Of a stretch of 64,000 nucleotides of DNA, positions 1-12,410 are shown in pieces. Each line of letters begins with the position of its first letter. Position 1 is the first letter of the stretch. The DNA is from Pithys albifrons albifrons (taxonomy: Eukaryota > Chordata > Aves > Passeriformes > Thamnophilidae), in NCBI RefSeq assembly GCF_047495875.1, contig NC_092459.1, positions 9,490,965 through 9,554,964 on the forward strand. The letters run 5' to 3'. The position numbers and the translations under genes were made by a program. Under the pieces are notes generated by a model. The model was given only the letters and a program-made list of their open reading frames with translations, was not told the DNA's origin and did no database searches.

Positions 1-968
1 GTAACCTTGTTCCCAGCAGAGGAAAATAGCAACAACAACATCAAGGCAAGAGCTTGTCATCTTCTTATGCAGCTGAAACAGGCAGGAAGAAAAGGGAGGG
101 AAGCAAAATTATGGTTGCTTTGAAGTGCATACAGGATAAAGAAAGCTTAAAAACATTCTGAGGAGTGATAATGCAGCTTTAGGAAGCCCTTTGAATTAAT
201 TCCTCTTAGCAAAACCCTCCCAAATCCTCAATAAAGTCTGAAATTTCCAGAGTATATGAAAAATAATAATAAACAAGGACAAACAAACAAAACTCCAGAA
301 CTGATTTCAAAAGCTCCATAAACTGATTTCAAAACCTACCTTGAGAATAAAGACATACCCTATCAGAAAATAAAAACCTTGAAAGAAAAAACAAGTGTGT
401 GACTATCATCTGAAGTCAGAGGAAAAAACAGAGGAGAGAGAAAAAAGGAATTACCATTTCATTTTGCTTTACTACCTACCAGCCACTGCTAGAGCTTACT
501 TCTTTTGGCTCCTCCAAGGGTTTTTGGACTTCTGTTTACCAGAGTTTGGGGGGAAAAAAAAGGAGTTATAAAATAAAATTATTTGGAATCTATTCAATCA
601 AAAGAACTAAAAATGTAAATACTTTTCCACGAAACTGGAAGGTTTAATTAGTTTATTAATATTTTTTATTAAATAACATTGATGTTGTGTGTCTACCAAT
701 GACAGTCATAGTAAGGGCATCAAAGAAAAAGCATAAATAGTCCCTTGTTTATACTGACACAAATTTCTTGCTTATCTTTATATTTATTGAAGAGATAAGA
801 AGAAAATAGGAAAAGAACATTCAGGACATGGTTTAAATATTTGGTTTCATTAAGTGAAGCAACTGGTAAGAGTAACATCAGAATAGTTCTGAATACATGT
901 ATGATATGTTCCTTACGTGTATATAAATACACTACTTGTAAGCTGTGATAATTGTAATTTGACCTATT
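1..968. other. Non-coding, nothing recognised
   Basis: A-rich sequence with scattered short A runs. No repeat family, RNA gene or convincing exon was recognised; the short open frames are AT-rich and unlike any known protein. Confidence 0.5.
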
Positions 969-1058
969 ATAGAATCACAGAATGGTGGTTTAGAGGGACA
1001 CTAAAGCTCATCCAGTCCCAACCCTGCTGCTATGGTCAGGGACACCTTTCACTAGAAG
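969..1058 (-). mobile_element. CR1 LINE, 3'-end fragment
   Basis: The + strand starts with the reverse complement of the CR1 3' terminus (ATAGAATCACAGAATGG) and goes on with the usual blocks for 'catccagtccca' and 'cagggacacc', so the element lies on the minus strand with its 3' end at the left. Only about 90 bp of 3' UTR remain; this is a typical 5'-truncated avian CR1 copy, non-coding and inert. Confidence 0.85.
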
Positions 1059-2002
1059 AGTGGGTAGATTTCCTTTTAGAATGATATAGTGTCTTCACAG
1101 TTCTTGCCAAACATAAATGAACTTACTTGGGTTTGATTCACTTTTATTAAGCTTCTCTGTATGGTTTTCATTATTAATTACCATGCATAATCTTCAGATT
1201 GTTTTCTTCCTACATCATATTTTTTTCTGTCAGAAATCTATGCCTGCAATATGTGCATTTATTATAGCTAGAGGCAGAAAATATATCAGGCAGGAATGGA
1301 AAAATACTGAATTGTGTGACCTTGTAGTTAATATGCCTACCCAGCCTTTCATGCTCTATACATCTTCATTCAGGTTTTTACAAAACCATGTAGTCACAAA
1401 CGGTTCCTTGTATCTTCCTGGCCGGGGTCCTACTGTTGGGGGCCACATATCCTCATTTCTAACGGACCAAAGTGATCTACAGCAGTATTCCCTTAACTAG
1501 CTGCCTGAAAAGTGCCACACCTGCTCTGCTGGAGAGCTGCCAGTAAACAGATGCAGTGCTGTGCATTTCAGTGACACTGAACATGGTCATAGTAGCCCAT
1601 ATAATGTGTTCTTACAAGTCAAACAGGTGTTGTATACAAGTTCAGACACCATCATTAGGGGATCTGAACTTGTGTTTTACTGGCATAAATGTCATGACTT
1701 TTATTATCATTGATCAAAACAATCCTTGTTCTTGATTTGTTATGATGGTTGAGAGTTCACTCAATGCTTGCTGGCAGTCAGCCCATCTCTGCAATTCTGA
1801 GAGAGGTGTGGGTGTGCAAGAAATACAGTATTAGTCTAGAAATAAGTAACTTAATTGCGAGGCTGAAATCTACAGGATTGATTTTAAGCACAAATCCCAT
1901 TGAATCCAAAGTTATTAAACTGAAATAAACCATCATTTTACAATTTAAAAATTATATAAGAGGACTAGACTGTACAGTTGGGACTTCTCATTATATGAAA
2001 GG
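1059..2002. other. Non-coding, nothing recognised
   Basis: Holds a 127-codon ATG-initiated open frame at 1117-1500 (+) with no recognisable domain. It is rich in F, L and I as expected of AT-rich chance ORFs, and I do not call it a gene. Confidence 0.45.
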
Positions 2003-2447
2003 CGTTAGGGTGCTGAAACACGCCCAAAGAATAGCAATAAAGCTTGGAAAAGGGTCTTGAGCATAAGTCTGATGAGTGGCTGAGGGAGCTAGGGGAGTTA
2101 AACATGGAGAAGAGAAGGTTCAGGGAGACCTTATTGCTCTCTATAAGTACCTGAAAGGTTGTAGCATGGTGGAGGTTGGTCTCTTCTCCCAGGCAGCAAG
2201 TAACAGAATGAGAGGAAATGGCATCAAGTTGTGTCAGAGAAGGTTTAGATCAGATATTAGGAAAAATGTTTACATTTAAAGGATGGTCAGACATGAGAAC
2301 AGGCTGCCCAGGGAAGTGGCTGAGTCATCATTTCTTGAAGTCTTCAAAATGCATGTGAATGTGTTACTTGGGGATATGATTCAGTGGTAAACAGGATGGT
2401 GCTTCATTAATGGTTGACTTGATGATCTTAGAGGTCTTTTCCTGTTG
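2003..2447 (+). mobile_element. CR1 LINE, 3' portion, diverged
   Basis: Sense-orientation CR1 covering the end of the reverse transcriptase region and the 3' UTR. Recognisable blocks in order are 'gctgagggagct', 'atggagaagagaagg', 'ctctataagtacctgaaagg', 'tctcttctcccaggcagcaag', 'caggctgcccagggaagtgg' and 'gacttgatgatcttagagg'. The final ATTCTATG tail is lost. Stops and indels break the frame, so it is an old dead copy. The short open frame inside it at 2076-2279 is part of the LINE and starts at a GTG. Confidence 0.9.
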
Positions 2448-3043
2448 GAACACATACATTTTCAGGCTAGTGAACCAAAGACAAATTTGCAGATGCCAGC
2501 TTCTAAGATAAGAATGGAATTTGTCTAGAGGTCTTGAGCTGGTGCAGAAGCAAGAAACGAAACCTGCAGAAGCTCCACAGAAGAATACACCTAAAAAGTC
2601 TTTTTATAAAGTTAAAATAAGTTATATAGAAACTGCTTGGATCCAGGAATTTCGTGAAATATATATTACTTAATATTTTGCTATAGCCTTGTGTTGCTAG
2701 ATAGTTTGGATGATGTGTGTAAGTTTTAGAATTGGGTGTAACTGTGTGGAAATATAGTCCTGTGTAAAGCTCTTCTTGTAGTTAGTATATCCCTGTGCAG
2801 AAGAAGATTAAAAAGTGTTAATATAAACAGAGTGGGCCCTTCTGCCCTTTGGTTTTTCTTTCCATGATTCCTCAAGTAACTGTAACCTATGATGAAGAGG
2901 ACCATGAAATAAACTACCAGAAAAAGAAAACCCTAAAATTAGATGCAGCCAAGTGTTTTATTTAACGATAGAGGTAGAAGCCTCTTAAAGTCTCCAATAA
3001 AGGCACACTGTAACTGTGTCTGTGGAGATTCAGGCATCACAAC
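2448..3043. other. Non-coding, nothing recognised
   Basis: No repeat or exon seen. It separates two CR1 pieces that are probably independent insertions. Confidence 0.45.
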
Positions 3044-3076
3044 ATTTTCCAACCTTAACCATTCTATGATTCTACA
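3044..3076 (+). mobile_element. CR1 3' tail remnant
   Basis: About 33 bp matching the extreme CR1 3' end (TTCCAACC...CCATTCTATGATTCTA), including about one and a half units of the 8-bp terminal repeat. Nothing CR1-like is visible upstream, so it is either a very short 5' truncation or the surviving end of a decayed copy. Confidence 0.6.
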
Positions 3077-5366
3077 ACCTCAGCTCTGAAACTAAGCTTT
3101 CAGTGTTTCTCACATAGCCCACCAGATGTGCTCACCGGGTACTGTGCTTTGTGTAACATGTACATCCAGACAGCCATGGGTGACTCAGTTTCTCTCCCAG
3201 GCTCCAAGATTCTGCATCCCAAGACTTTAGGCATTGGGAAAGAAAAGAGATGAAGTCTGGCATTCAAGTGGCTGACCACATGGGTGATGTCACATGTGCA
3301 CATCAGAGCATTATATGCATCTGTTTGCACAGGCTCTGCAGCAGATGACAGTGCTGTACTCTAGGCACAGAACTGAATTGGTGATGTGTTGAAACACAGT
3401 GCCAGGGATAACATTGCACAATAAATGTATCTTTCATGGTGTTACTCAGTGAAGTCCTCTCTGAAAGTGTCTATATATGCCTAGGAGGCAAAGCCTCCTC
3501 CATCCCTTCCCTTGTTCCTCAGTTACTGGCAGCTGATCTGTGTCATGTCTAGAGATGTGAGGGAGACACAGCACATGGACCTTCAAAGGTCATATATAGT
3601 GCAGACAGGTGGAGATTGGAATATGGGAATTTGGAAAAGCAGAAAATGTGATTTGGAGTTGAATGGAACTGGGGACCCTTAGAAATGCCTTTGAGCCCAA
3701 GACTAGGAATGCAGAAAAGATGTTGCAGTATAAATGCTCCCCCATGAAGCAGGTTAGAGGTGGCCATTATATTATGTTCAGAGCAACTTGAGCTATGCAA
3801 ATGGGACTGAAGAAGGTTTAATTTCAATATCTTTTTATCTTTTTACAGTGGTACAAACCCCCAGACCCCTATTTGTCAGACAGAAAAAATATGATAGTTG
3901 AGAATGGCAGTCTGACTTCACAATAGAAAAGATGCACTATGTTGCCCTGATGAATCACAAAAAGAAATGAAGAGATTTGGATTCTGTCTGTCTTAAAAAA
4001 TCATGTTTAACAAGTCTATAAAATGCCCTCATTTACAATTCCTCACTCTTAAGAGCTTCTCTAACATCTCCAAGTGCTCAAAAGTTACCATCTTACTGGT
4101 GAAATATTATGCATTAAAAACATTAAGAGCTAACTATAGACTAATTTTGAACATACAATTTTAAATTTTATTACCTGGGTGATAAGTGATTAGCAATGCT
4201 TTTTAATTTTTTTATCACACTTTAATCTGCAAAGAGATATCCAAATCAAAGTCATGAAATTTCATTCAGTGTACAAAGTTGAAAACACTCTGAATAAGGA
4301 AATGTGATTTAAAACTAATTAGAGCAAATAGAAAAATGAAGAGGAGCACAAAGAGTTTCTCAATAGATGGAAGGAAAAATACTGTTTGAGAAGAATAATG
4401 AAACTGTCAGAACGGAATTAATTAATAACACAGGTACATACATGCCTAGAAATAGCTGTTAATACCACAAAATGAAGCACTACTCAGTCATTAACATCAC
4501 ATTGCACCTGGCAGTTTAACAGACAGATTTTAGTTCTTTGTGAAAAGAAATTAAGGGCTCAATTATGGATCTGAGCCATGCTGAGGAGGGAGAAAGATAA
4601 ACACTCTTTCATGGTGTGCTGGGAAGACATATGCCTGTGGAAAGTACAAAATAGAGGTCTGTCACGACACCTGCACCGCATAAACCAGGCTGATGGGCCA
4701 GCACAGTCATGGAAAAATATTTTCTCTAGAGAAACTCATTAAACCTCCGAGTGTGAGGAAACCACCTTAGGTGTAAGGGAAGTTGATTTTGCCCCTCTTC
4801 TAATGACTGTTCAGGGAAAATATTGCTCTACAAGAAGCAATGGTAGTTTCTCATGAAGTTTCAATGTAAATTATGGGAGAGTGGGAGCTGAAGATTCAGG
4901 TGGGCATCTCTGGAGCCCTTTAGGAAGCAGTTCTATGTCTGGTTTTAGGCCAGTGGTGTCTGAGCCAGACATTTGGAGGCATTGGTTTTCAAAACAGGCA
5001 GATTTGATGATTTTATGGAACTGCATGATTTTATTATCTTCAAATGAATGTTGTTAGGCTGGTCACACTGAAAATATGTCAGTGATTCCAGTGACAAGAT
5101 CACACTGTATGTTCTGTACCTGAACTTTTTGCTGACGCATCTAGATAAGAGTTTTGGTGCTTTGCCCTTGTGAGTTGCAAGCAATTCTTGTCACACCTTT
5201 AACTTTCTTCCTTCTTGAATTATAGAAAGTATTTTTCTGATCCAATGATGATTTACACTGATCTTGTTCTTCGTATAGGCAAGACATTCCCTATTATGGA
5301 TCCTGTTCTTTCTCAGTAAATTTCTCATGTGTACTTTTTTACCACTTTATCACTCATCCACATATC
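3077..5366. other. Non-coding, nothing recognised
   Basis: About 2.3 kb of AT-rich sequence. Open frames on either strand are under 95 codons, overlap each other and show no known domain. Confidence 0.45.
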
Positions 5367-5981
5367 AATCCTGGGTTGAGCTGGCGAAACGCCAACTGTC
5401 CAAGACAGAGTGAAAAGGGTTCCTCCTCCGCCCAACCAGCTAAGGGGAAAAGAAGAGGGAGAGGGGAAAAAAAATCCTCAAAGCAGGTTTATGCTGAAAC
5501 TAACTACATGTATTTATACAGAAAAGAGAAAAATTAGGAGGATACTACAATATAACACACACTTACACAAGTTATGCATATATAACAAGGAATAACTTCC
5601 CACTCCCCAATTAATACAAAGCCCATTACTCTAAATTCATAAGCACTCCAAAAGACACTCAGCAAGAAAGAGAAAGTATAACAACAAAATATTTCTACTT
5701 CCCTGAATGCAAACAAAATGCGAGGCAACAGGAGCAGGGCTTAGCATAGTAGAGGAGCTGCTGGATGTCCTCCTCTTAGTGCAGCCATGGTGGAACTAAC
5801 CAAGCCACTCCCACACACTGGATTTTACACCCTTTGAGATGATGTAGTATGGTATGGAATACAATATTATTGACTGGAAGAAGTCAGCTGTCAGCTCAGC
5901 CCAGCTTAAATCAGCTGACAATCCTAGGCCTAGCTGAACTTTAAAGCCTAAGTTTAGGCCCACGTGGCTAAACCCATAACA
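5367..5981 (-). mobile_element. Old solo LTR, ERVL-like, antisense
   Basis: Read on the minus strand it follows the LTRs at 47,735 and 53,888. It begins TGTTATGGGTTTAGCC, has the CAGCTGA...AGCTGGGCTGAGCT block, then TATTCCATACCA and a degenerate TGACATCATC, and ends in the polypurine/CT-rich stretch before the terminal motif. It is clearly more diverged than those copies: the terminal CA on the left is mutated and no matching target duplication remains. No internal retroviral sequence adjoins it, so it is a solo LTR. Its left boundary is uncertain by about 5 bp. Confidence 0.82.
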
Positions 5982-6296
5982 ATTGTTAACGAACTTTTTT
6001 CTATTTACTTCTTACAATACTTTGTAATGTCAATTCTTAATAATTAGATTTTTTCCATTGTCAAATACTTACAGATATTATGTGTGCAATGAAGCCCTAT
6101 ATAGGAATTTTACATTATCTTTGCCATTTAACTTTTTCCTCCTACTGTCTTTTGCTCACATTTACAGCATTGTGAAATTTGCCTTTCTGAAGTACCGAGA
6201 AAACATATATTGATGTTTTTGTACATAATAAAAGCAATTGTATCATTGTTGTTACAGTAAAATCAAAAGTGAGCAATTCAGATCTATAGAAAACCC
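5982..6296. other. Non-coding, nothing recognised
   Basis: AT-rich spacer between two LTR-like segments. Confidence 0.45.
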
Positions 6297-6617
6297 TGTG
6301 AGACTCAGCTATCAGCCAGAGGCAGCATGGAACTCAGCTGCTGCTGGCTGATAGGGAGGAGGCTACTCCCCAAGAATGCACAGAGTAGGAATTCACAGGA
6401 CTCTGCAGGGGCACAAAACCAGCCAGGATAATTAATATAAACATGGGACTTGTGAGAGATAGGCTTTAACCAATTGAAGTATCTGGTGTGGTGGTGTGTT
6501 AACTCTTTTAGCCAATAAACTGTAGTCCTAACCCTATATAAACTGTGTGCTTTGTGTAATAAAAGGTCTTCACTATAAACTTCATAAGCTTGTTGGTGAA
6601 GTCCTTTCTCTCTGCCG
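6297..6617 (+). mobile_element. Probable solo LTR, class II-like
   Basis: Organisation is that of a compact retroviral LTR. It opens TGTGAGACTCAG, has a GC-richer U3, CCAATAAA and a TATA box (CTATATAAAC, about 6533), then a polyadenylation signal (AATAAA, about 6559) roughly 25 bp downstream, followed by a T/C-rich U5 ending near TCTCTGCC. This spacing closely parallels the better-defined 344-bp LTR at 40,719. Clean TG...CA ends and a target duplication were not confirmed, so family and exact limits are inferred. Confidence 0.55.
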
Positions 6618-7695
6618 AAAATTGTTTACTTTATATCATGATCACATACAATCACAGAATTACGATTATCACAAAGACCTGTTGGTTTTATATCTCGGAA
6701 ATGCATGTTTAATAAGTAAAATTCTTCTATTTGTATGGAACTATCTGGTTCATATTTTTTCGTAAGCAGGTCAGGGAGGCTTTAGTAGTGATTACACAGG
6801 ACTTCAAAATACATTTTTCATTTTAACTTTGAAAAGAGTCAATCCTGTTCCTATTTCCTTGTGACTGATCCATATTAGTCACCTGTGCTGAAACACATCA
6901 GTCAGAAAATCAATCCCTAAATATTCTAAGATCTAGCTTCTGAAATGTTAGTAACTCAAAAAACAAGCAATGATATTTTTTCATGTGAAGCACAGCTTCC
7001 CCACTTCCCAAGTAGGGAATGTTTATAATGTAGCAGTATCATGAGAGAGCCTTAAAAAATATGGCTGATATCTAAATCTAATTATTTCATTTCCTGATGC
7101 ATAAATGATATGGACATCCCCAGGCTAATCCAAAACAGTGACTCCCGTATTAATTCCAGAATTATCAATGTGCTACCATTTCTCTTCCTAGGTTATATTA
7201 GGAATCAAATTTCCTAATGTAAAAATCCTTTCTATTATTGAGCCCTCTATAGTCATAGTTCCAGCTTCACATTGATTTTCTGTTGTACTTCAAGGTATGA
7301 TTTCTGAAGAGTGACTTTTCCCTGGTAGAAAACCTGGCACACAAGCTTTATCCTGGCAAACATTCAGACTTTCCCATGAGTTTATCACTCTCTCCCTATG
7401 GGTGTCAAAGTCCATACAATGCTGCTGAGTAGAAAGATATGCAAAGCATTCACCTTCACAGGTCTTTACCTGACTGTCATCCTTGGACACAGCCACTGGA
7501 TTAGCCCCTGTACAGACAAAACCTGTATCCATACACTTTTTATTCCAGAAACTCCATGTTTGGAGCATTTCTCTAGGATATAAAGACCCATATTTTTCTC
7601 CTGTCTTTGACAAAGTCCATCTCCCACTTCTCACATGGATGTTACTTAATGCGGGAACAACTGTTTTAAGGTTCTCCAAAATCCATATTGGTATT
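6618..7695. other. Non-coding, nothing recognised
   Basis: A long open frame on the minus strand (7290-7778) uses a GTG inside the adjoining CR1 as its only upstream start. From its first ATG it has about 94 codons and no recognisable fold. I do not call it a gene. Confidence 0.45.
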
Positions 7696-7942
7696 CCTGG
7701 AATCCTAGAGCCATTAAGATTAGAAAAGACCTCTAATATCTTTGAGTCCTGCCATTCGTGTAACACTTCCAGGTCCACCTCTAAGCCATGTTCCTAAGGA
7801 CCACATCTACATGCTTTTTGAATGCTTTCAAGGATGGTGATTGCACCACTTCCATGGGCAGCTGGTTCCAGTGCTTGTTCACCCTTTCAGTAAAGAAATT
7901 TCTCCTAATATTTAATCTAAACCTCCCAAGGCACATTCACTA
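7696..7942 (-). mobile_element. CR1 LINE, 3' UTR fragment
   Basis: Antisense CR1 of the subfamily whose 3' end reads 'cattaaGGTTGGAAAAGACC' in reverse complement. Blocks seen on + are GGAATCCTAGAGCCATTAAG, 'agaaaagacctctaatatc', 'gggcagctggttccagtgctt', 'tcagtaaagaaatttctcct' and 'atctaaacctccc'. It is a different subfamily from the copies at 63.6 and 52.5 kb. 5'-truncated and non-coding. Confidence 0.88.
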
Positions 7943-8362
7943 ACTTGCTTTTAGCACTCCTCCACTTTATGAAAAAGACTTGTATATTCTTGAGTCAGGG
8001 GAAGAGGGAGGTGAGTTTATAGCTTACTTGGTGTTACAATCAGGAAAATCCCTTTTGTGTTGCCAACAAAGATTTGTATCTGGAACTCCTAACTGATGGG
8101 TGTGCTGTGCTATTTGTCAAGAGAATATTTTATTCTTGTTTCTTCTGTTTTCTGATAAAAGATTATTTGTAATTTTTTCTTCAGAGGGAGATACAGGATG
8201 ATGAGTACAGATTGGAAATAACCTGGTTTCTTTTTATTTTTCAGAGGCAGACGGTGAAGTCAGAGCAATGGCCACATTTTATCTGAAGATTTGCTTCAGC
8301 AATTTCTATCAACAAGCTTCTGTAGTCCTCTAGTTGGCATGATGATTTTAGAAGTATTCAGG
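7943..8362. other. Non-coding, nothing recognised
   Basis: Short unique spacer between a CR1 and an LTR. Confidence 0.45.
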
Positions 8363-9086
8363 TGTCCTAGCTTAGCAGGTGGGACCAGTTTATCACTGTG
8401 TGGGAGTGACCAAAGCTTTGTATTCTACATGGTCTATTAATTTCCCATGAATTGTTAGCAATGGACCATATGCAGTAGCTGCCCAAGGCACACCTAACTC
8501 CTCAGGGTGTGAGCTGGGTGTGAAAGACACCTGTGACATAAGAGTTGTGATAACTCCTTTCCAGGAAGTCATTAGCACCTTCACATGCAGCCTGAGGTGT
8601 TATGTCTGCTAATGGGCCATCAATGATTCCAAATACCCCATGACTCATAGACCGAGATAACCCAATGTGTAATTCCCTGCCCTGGGGGAGGTACAGGGTG
8701 GTCCCACCTGGACCCAAGGAGATATAATCTTGGGGGGTTGGGGACTTGGGGAACCACTTGTTGGATCCAGAGGAGGACCAGAACCTTGATAGGAGTAGAC
8801 CACCACTCTTGACCAGACTGCAACCGTCATCTGCACCAACAGGTTTCTCACTTCCTTTTAATTTGGACTTGGGGGAGCCACATGGGGTTCAGCCCAGGGG
8901 CTGACAAACCCCTTTGTGTTTGTGCCCCAGGGTGCTGGGTTATACTTCTGGGTTTTGTGGGTTAAAACCAATTTCTCTTTGTGCCATTGCATTTATTGTA
9001 ATGTTATTATTAAATTTTAATCCTGATTTATAATCTCTCTTGTAGTGGGTTTGTCTCTCCTGCTGGTTTACCTTTAAACCAGCACA
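8363..9086 (+). mobile_element. Solo LTR, ERVL-like (copy 1 of a family)
   Basis: Begins TGTCCTAG and ends ACCAGCACA. It aligns along its length with the LTR at 22,257: 'gcaggtgggaccag', 'cagtagctgcccaagg', 'ctgccctgggggagg', 'ccttgataggag', 'cacatggggttcagc', and a matching 3' hairpin. Flanks TCAGG (8358-8362) and TGAGG (9087-9091) form a 5-bp target duplication with one mismatch, the size typical of ERVL/class III insertion. No primer-binding site or coding follows, so it is a solo LTR left by recombination. It is about 95 bp longer and more decayed than its sister copy. Apparent overlapping open frames on the minus strand (8393-8851) are LTR sequence, not genes. Confidence 0.88.
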
Positions 9087-11654
9087 TGAGGTCCTTGCGT
9101 ATGTCAAATTGTGTCTGTAGAACATCTAAGACGGTGCTGGCTCAGGCTACCCTACAGCAGAGTAGCCAATCCATATGGTGTTGTATTTAGGCAAACTAAG
9201 TGTAATGAAAATGCCTTTAATTTTGGAGCTGGAACAGCACTGAACTGGGAGGGAAAACATACCCTCAGACACCCCATATACCATTCACAGAACACAGTCA
9301 CCTAATGAGGTCTACAGCTTGCACTGAGGGGAAAAATGTCTAAAAATCTGCACAGCAATTTTGAGAGACTAAGGTAACTTTTCCCTTCTGTGGGTCTTGC
9401 TTCAAGCTGTCTTGAGTGATAGTTGACACTCTTAGAAATATAATTGAGGTGGGTGGGAAACTGGATAAAATAGCATGTTTTTCTCTCAAGGAGTTGAAGA
9501 TACAACCTGAGACAGACTACACTGCAGGGATCCTGATTTACAAGTTCTTAATGAGGAACAAAAAATTTTTCTAAGAATCTGATAATCAAATATTCAGTAG
9601 ATATATAATTTAAAAGCTCCACTGAAGTTTGCAAATTCTAAGAAAAAATATCTTCATCTTACAAAAAGATTTTTGTTACTGAGAAATTCAGTCCTGCCTA
9701 GCAATGGTTCTGATATTGGTCCTGATTTGAGGATATTTGCTAGATTATTTTAATAATTATTTAAAAATATGTTGCAAAACCTTTTGTAGGAGTCAGTTAA
9801 ATGAAATAAACGAATTCATAGTCTATAGAAGATGGAAACTGATTTTAAATTCAAGTATTGGAAAGTGCCTAAAAGGGTTAGAGCCAGTGACTTCAATGAC
9901 TGCATGCTATTGACAATTAATAATTGTCATTAATGCAAATAACTTGTTGAGAGGACACCTTATTTCTTGATGCTAAAAGAATAATTTAGGTTGGACTCCT
10001 GTTCCAGAGATTTTGTTGTACAAGATTTTCTCCTTTAAGCTAAACTAATTTTCTGTTTTCCCTCTGTAGGGAACAGAGAGAGAAAGCTCATCCCATGTGA
10101 TTTATTTTTTACTAAAATATTGTCCCAGCAGGTGCATCATCCCCTATAGGAAGTGGATTTTAGTTCTTTGACTATAACAGATGTCTAAAAGAAAGGATTT
10201 TGTCTTAAGTAGTTGAAACACCTGCATACAAAACATCTTTGGGGCTTTTCTGGAGGATGAGGTCCCTATCAGAGACTTCTGCTGTGTTGTGAGTTGGGTC
10301 ATTCACCTTCTGGTGTTTCCATTATTTAGTGAGTCTAGGTTTAAAAGGCAGGCATGATGCTCAAAAAGGAGTACTTTGCTAGACAAAATAGTATTTGGTC
10401 TGTCTGCACATCTTTCTGTGAACACGAAGCGATTTACCCCATGTCACATTTGCCACTTGCTTAAACTTAACTGAATCCCTGCCATGAAAGCATAAGGGAA
10501 TTTTTCATAGTTACAGCATCCCTACACTACTGAAGCATAAAAATAATTACAACACACATGATTTGGTTGTTCTAATCCTAGTCCACAAGTCTTGAATGGG
10601 AAAATCACTAACAGTAGAAATAAATCTCCTACTGACGTGAACAGTAAACGTGACTGAGATGGGAAAAGACCTTTAAAGACCTGTTTTGACTAGAGTAGTT
10701 TTATTTTCTGAATTTTATTTTTAGCCAAAATTAAGTGGACCTACATCTTCTGTCACATGCACTAATGCATTTATTTGGCAAGGGATCCCATTTCCTGGTT
10801 AGAAATGTTATGCCCAGGCCAGAATTACAGTAGTGGAATGTAGTGCATCAAGCAGCATGACACACAGAGGAGGCAGAGGAAGCAGGCAGTTTTTGTTTCT
10901 GGTCTGGTCAGCTTCTGCAAACTGGTATAACTCAAAAGAGGATGCATACAAGTGAAGAAATTTTCTATATTATCTGAGTTGAGAGCTTTCTTAGATTGAT
11001 CTAAGAAAAAAATAGCTATTAATTTGAAATACCCTTTTTGTCCTATGGCACCATCCATATCTATTGGATTGGCATTTGCAGAATTTGCATGCAAGCAGTG
11101 AAATGATTAATCATAGCTATTCTGGTGTATCTGCTACAGTCTGCCAAATCAGTCATACCTTATAAAAAAACCCCAAAATTGAATGGCCATGTCCCACGGC
11201 TGATATTGCTATTTAATTCTAGCTATGACCTTGTGTCAAACCCAGAACACTGGAAAAGGTAAACTTCCTTATCTAACCAGATATCTTTTAACATTTGCTT
11301 GGGAATAAGCTTGTGAACAAGTTAGTACAAGTTACTACTAAGTGTGAATAAAGCTCAGATGCTTTCTGTTACCCAACTAGAAAGGTACTCTAGCCCTCAT
11401 TAAGTGCATGGTAATTCATTTCCTTAGTGAAAAGACACAAGTTATTTGAGAGTTCCTGCGAAACAAGTGTTTGAACACTAGAAGTTACCAAGGGAACCAG
11501 TGTACTAAAAGCCTTTAGCTTAGTTTTCAGCATTTAGTACATTAACTCACCTAACTACTTCTTGAACAATAATAAAAATAATAGCACACTCTTCAGTTCA
11601 CCTTCTTCCTTCTGAAAAGTCACCCTTTATGTCTCTGCTCTGACTCTTGTTGTC
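9087..11654. other. Non-coding, nothing recognised
   Basis: About 2.6 kb without a recognised repeat. It contains a small inverted repeat at 9911-9929. Open frames at 9302-9505 and 10,825-11,094 (-) have no known domain. Confidence 0.45.
9911..9929. repeat. Inverted repeat, 9-bp arms
   Basis: TGACAATTA and TAATTGTCA separated by one A form a perfect inverted repeat. In AT-rich DNA this may be chance; a dimeric homeodomain-type site is a possible but unproven reading. Confidence 0.4.
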
Positions 11655-12410
11655 GTGTAGGATCAGCACTATCTTGGTCTCTTCACCTTCGATCTTTTTA
11701 ACACAACTTCAGGCCTTTCCCTCAGGTCCTTTCACTGATCACCAAAGAGAAGAGATCAGCATCTACATTTTCTCTTCCGCTCCTGAGGAAGCTATAACTG
11801 CAGTCAGGTCTCCCTTCAGTCTCCGCTTCTTCAGGCTGAACAGATCAAGTGGTCTCATCCACTCCTCATACGGCTTCCCCTCAAGGCCCTTCACCATCTT
11901 CATTGCCCTCCTTTGGACACTCTCCAATACCTTAATGTCTTTCTTATATTGCAGTGACCAAAGCTGCACACAATATTCAAGGTGAGGCCATGTCAGTGCA
12001 GAGCAGAGTGGGACAATCCCCTCCCTTGCTCGGCTGGCAATGCTTTGCCTGGTACCCCCCAGGACACTGTTGTCCCTCCTGGCTGCCAGAACACTGCTGA
12101 CTCACATTCAACCTGCCATTGACCAGGACCCCCAGGGCCCTTTCTACAGCACTGTTCTCCAGCCTCCCATTCCCCTCTCTGTACATATGTCCAGGGTTGC
12201 CCCATCCCAGGTGCACAATCCGCTGCTTCCCCTTGTTGAACTTCATATGGTTAGTGATTGCTCAGTCCTCTATTTTGTCAAGGTCTCTCTACAGGCCCTG
12301 TCTGCCTTCAAGGGAGTCAACAGCTCCTCCTAGTTTTGCTTCATCTTCAAACCTGCTCACTATCTCTTCCAGTTCTGTGTCCAAGTCATTTATCAAGATC
12401 TTGAAGAGCT
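11655..12410 (-). mobile_element. CR1 LINE, 3' half of an interrupted copy
   Basis: Antisense CR1 reverse transcriptase/3' region. Key blocks on + are 'cttcttcaggctgaacag', 'cttcaccatcttcattgcc', 'ctttggacactctcc', 'gaccaaagctgcacacaat', 'gccagaacactgctgactc', 'gtccagggttgcccca' and 'gttgaacttcatatgg'. The copy resumes at 13,006 with no CR1 sequence missing apart from the duplicated 5 bp, showing that the LTR between them inserted later. The broken open frames on both strands here are decayed LINE ORF2. The left limit is uncertain by about 30 bp. Confidence 0.9.

Noticed and set aside
7290..7778. 162-codon minus-strand frame with several cysteines
   Set aside because: Its beginning lies inside a CR1 fragment and uses a GTG; the ATG-initiated part is about 94 codons with no recognisable family.
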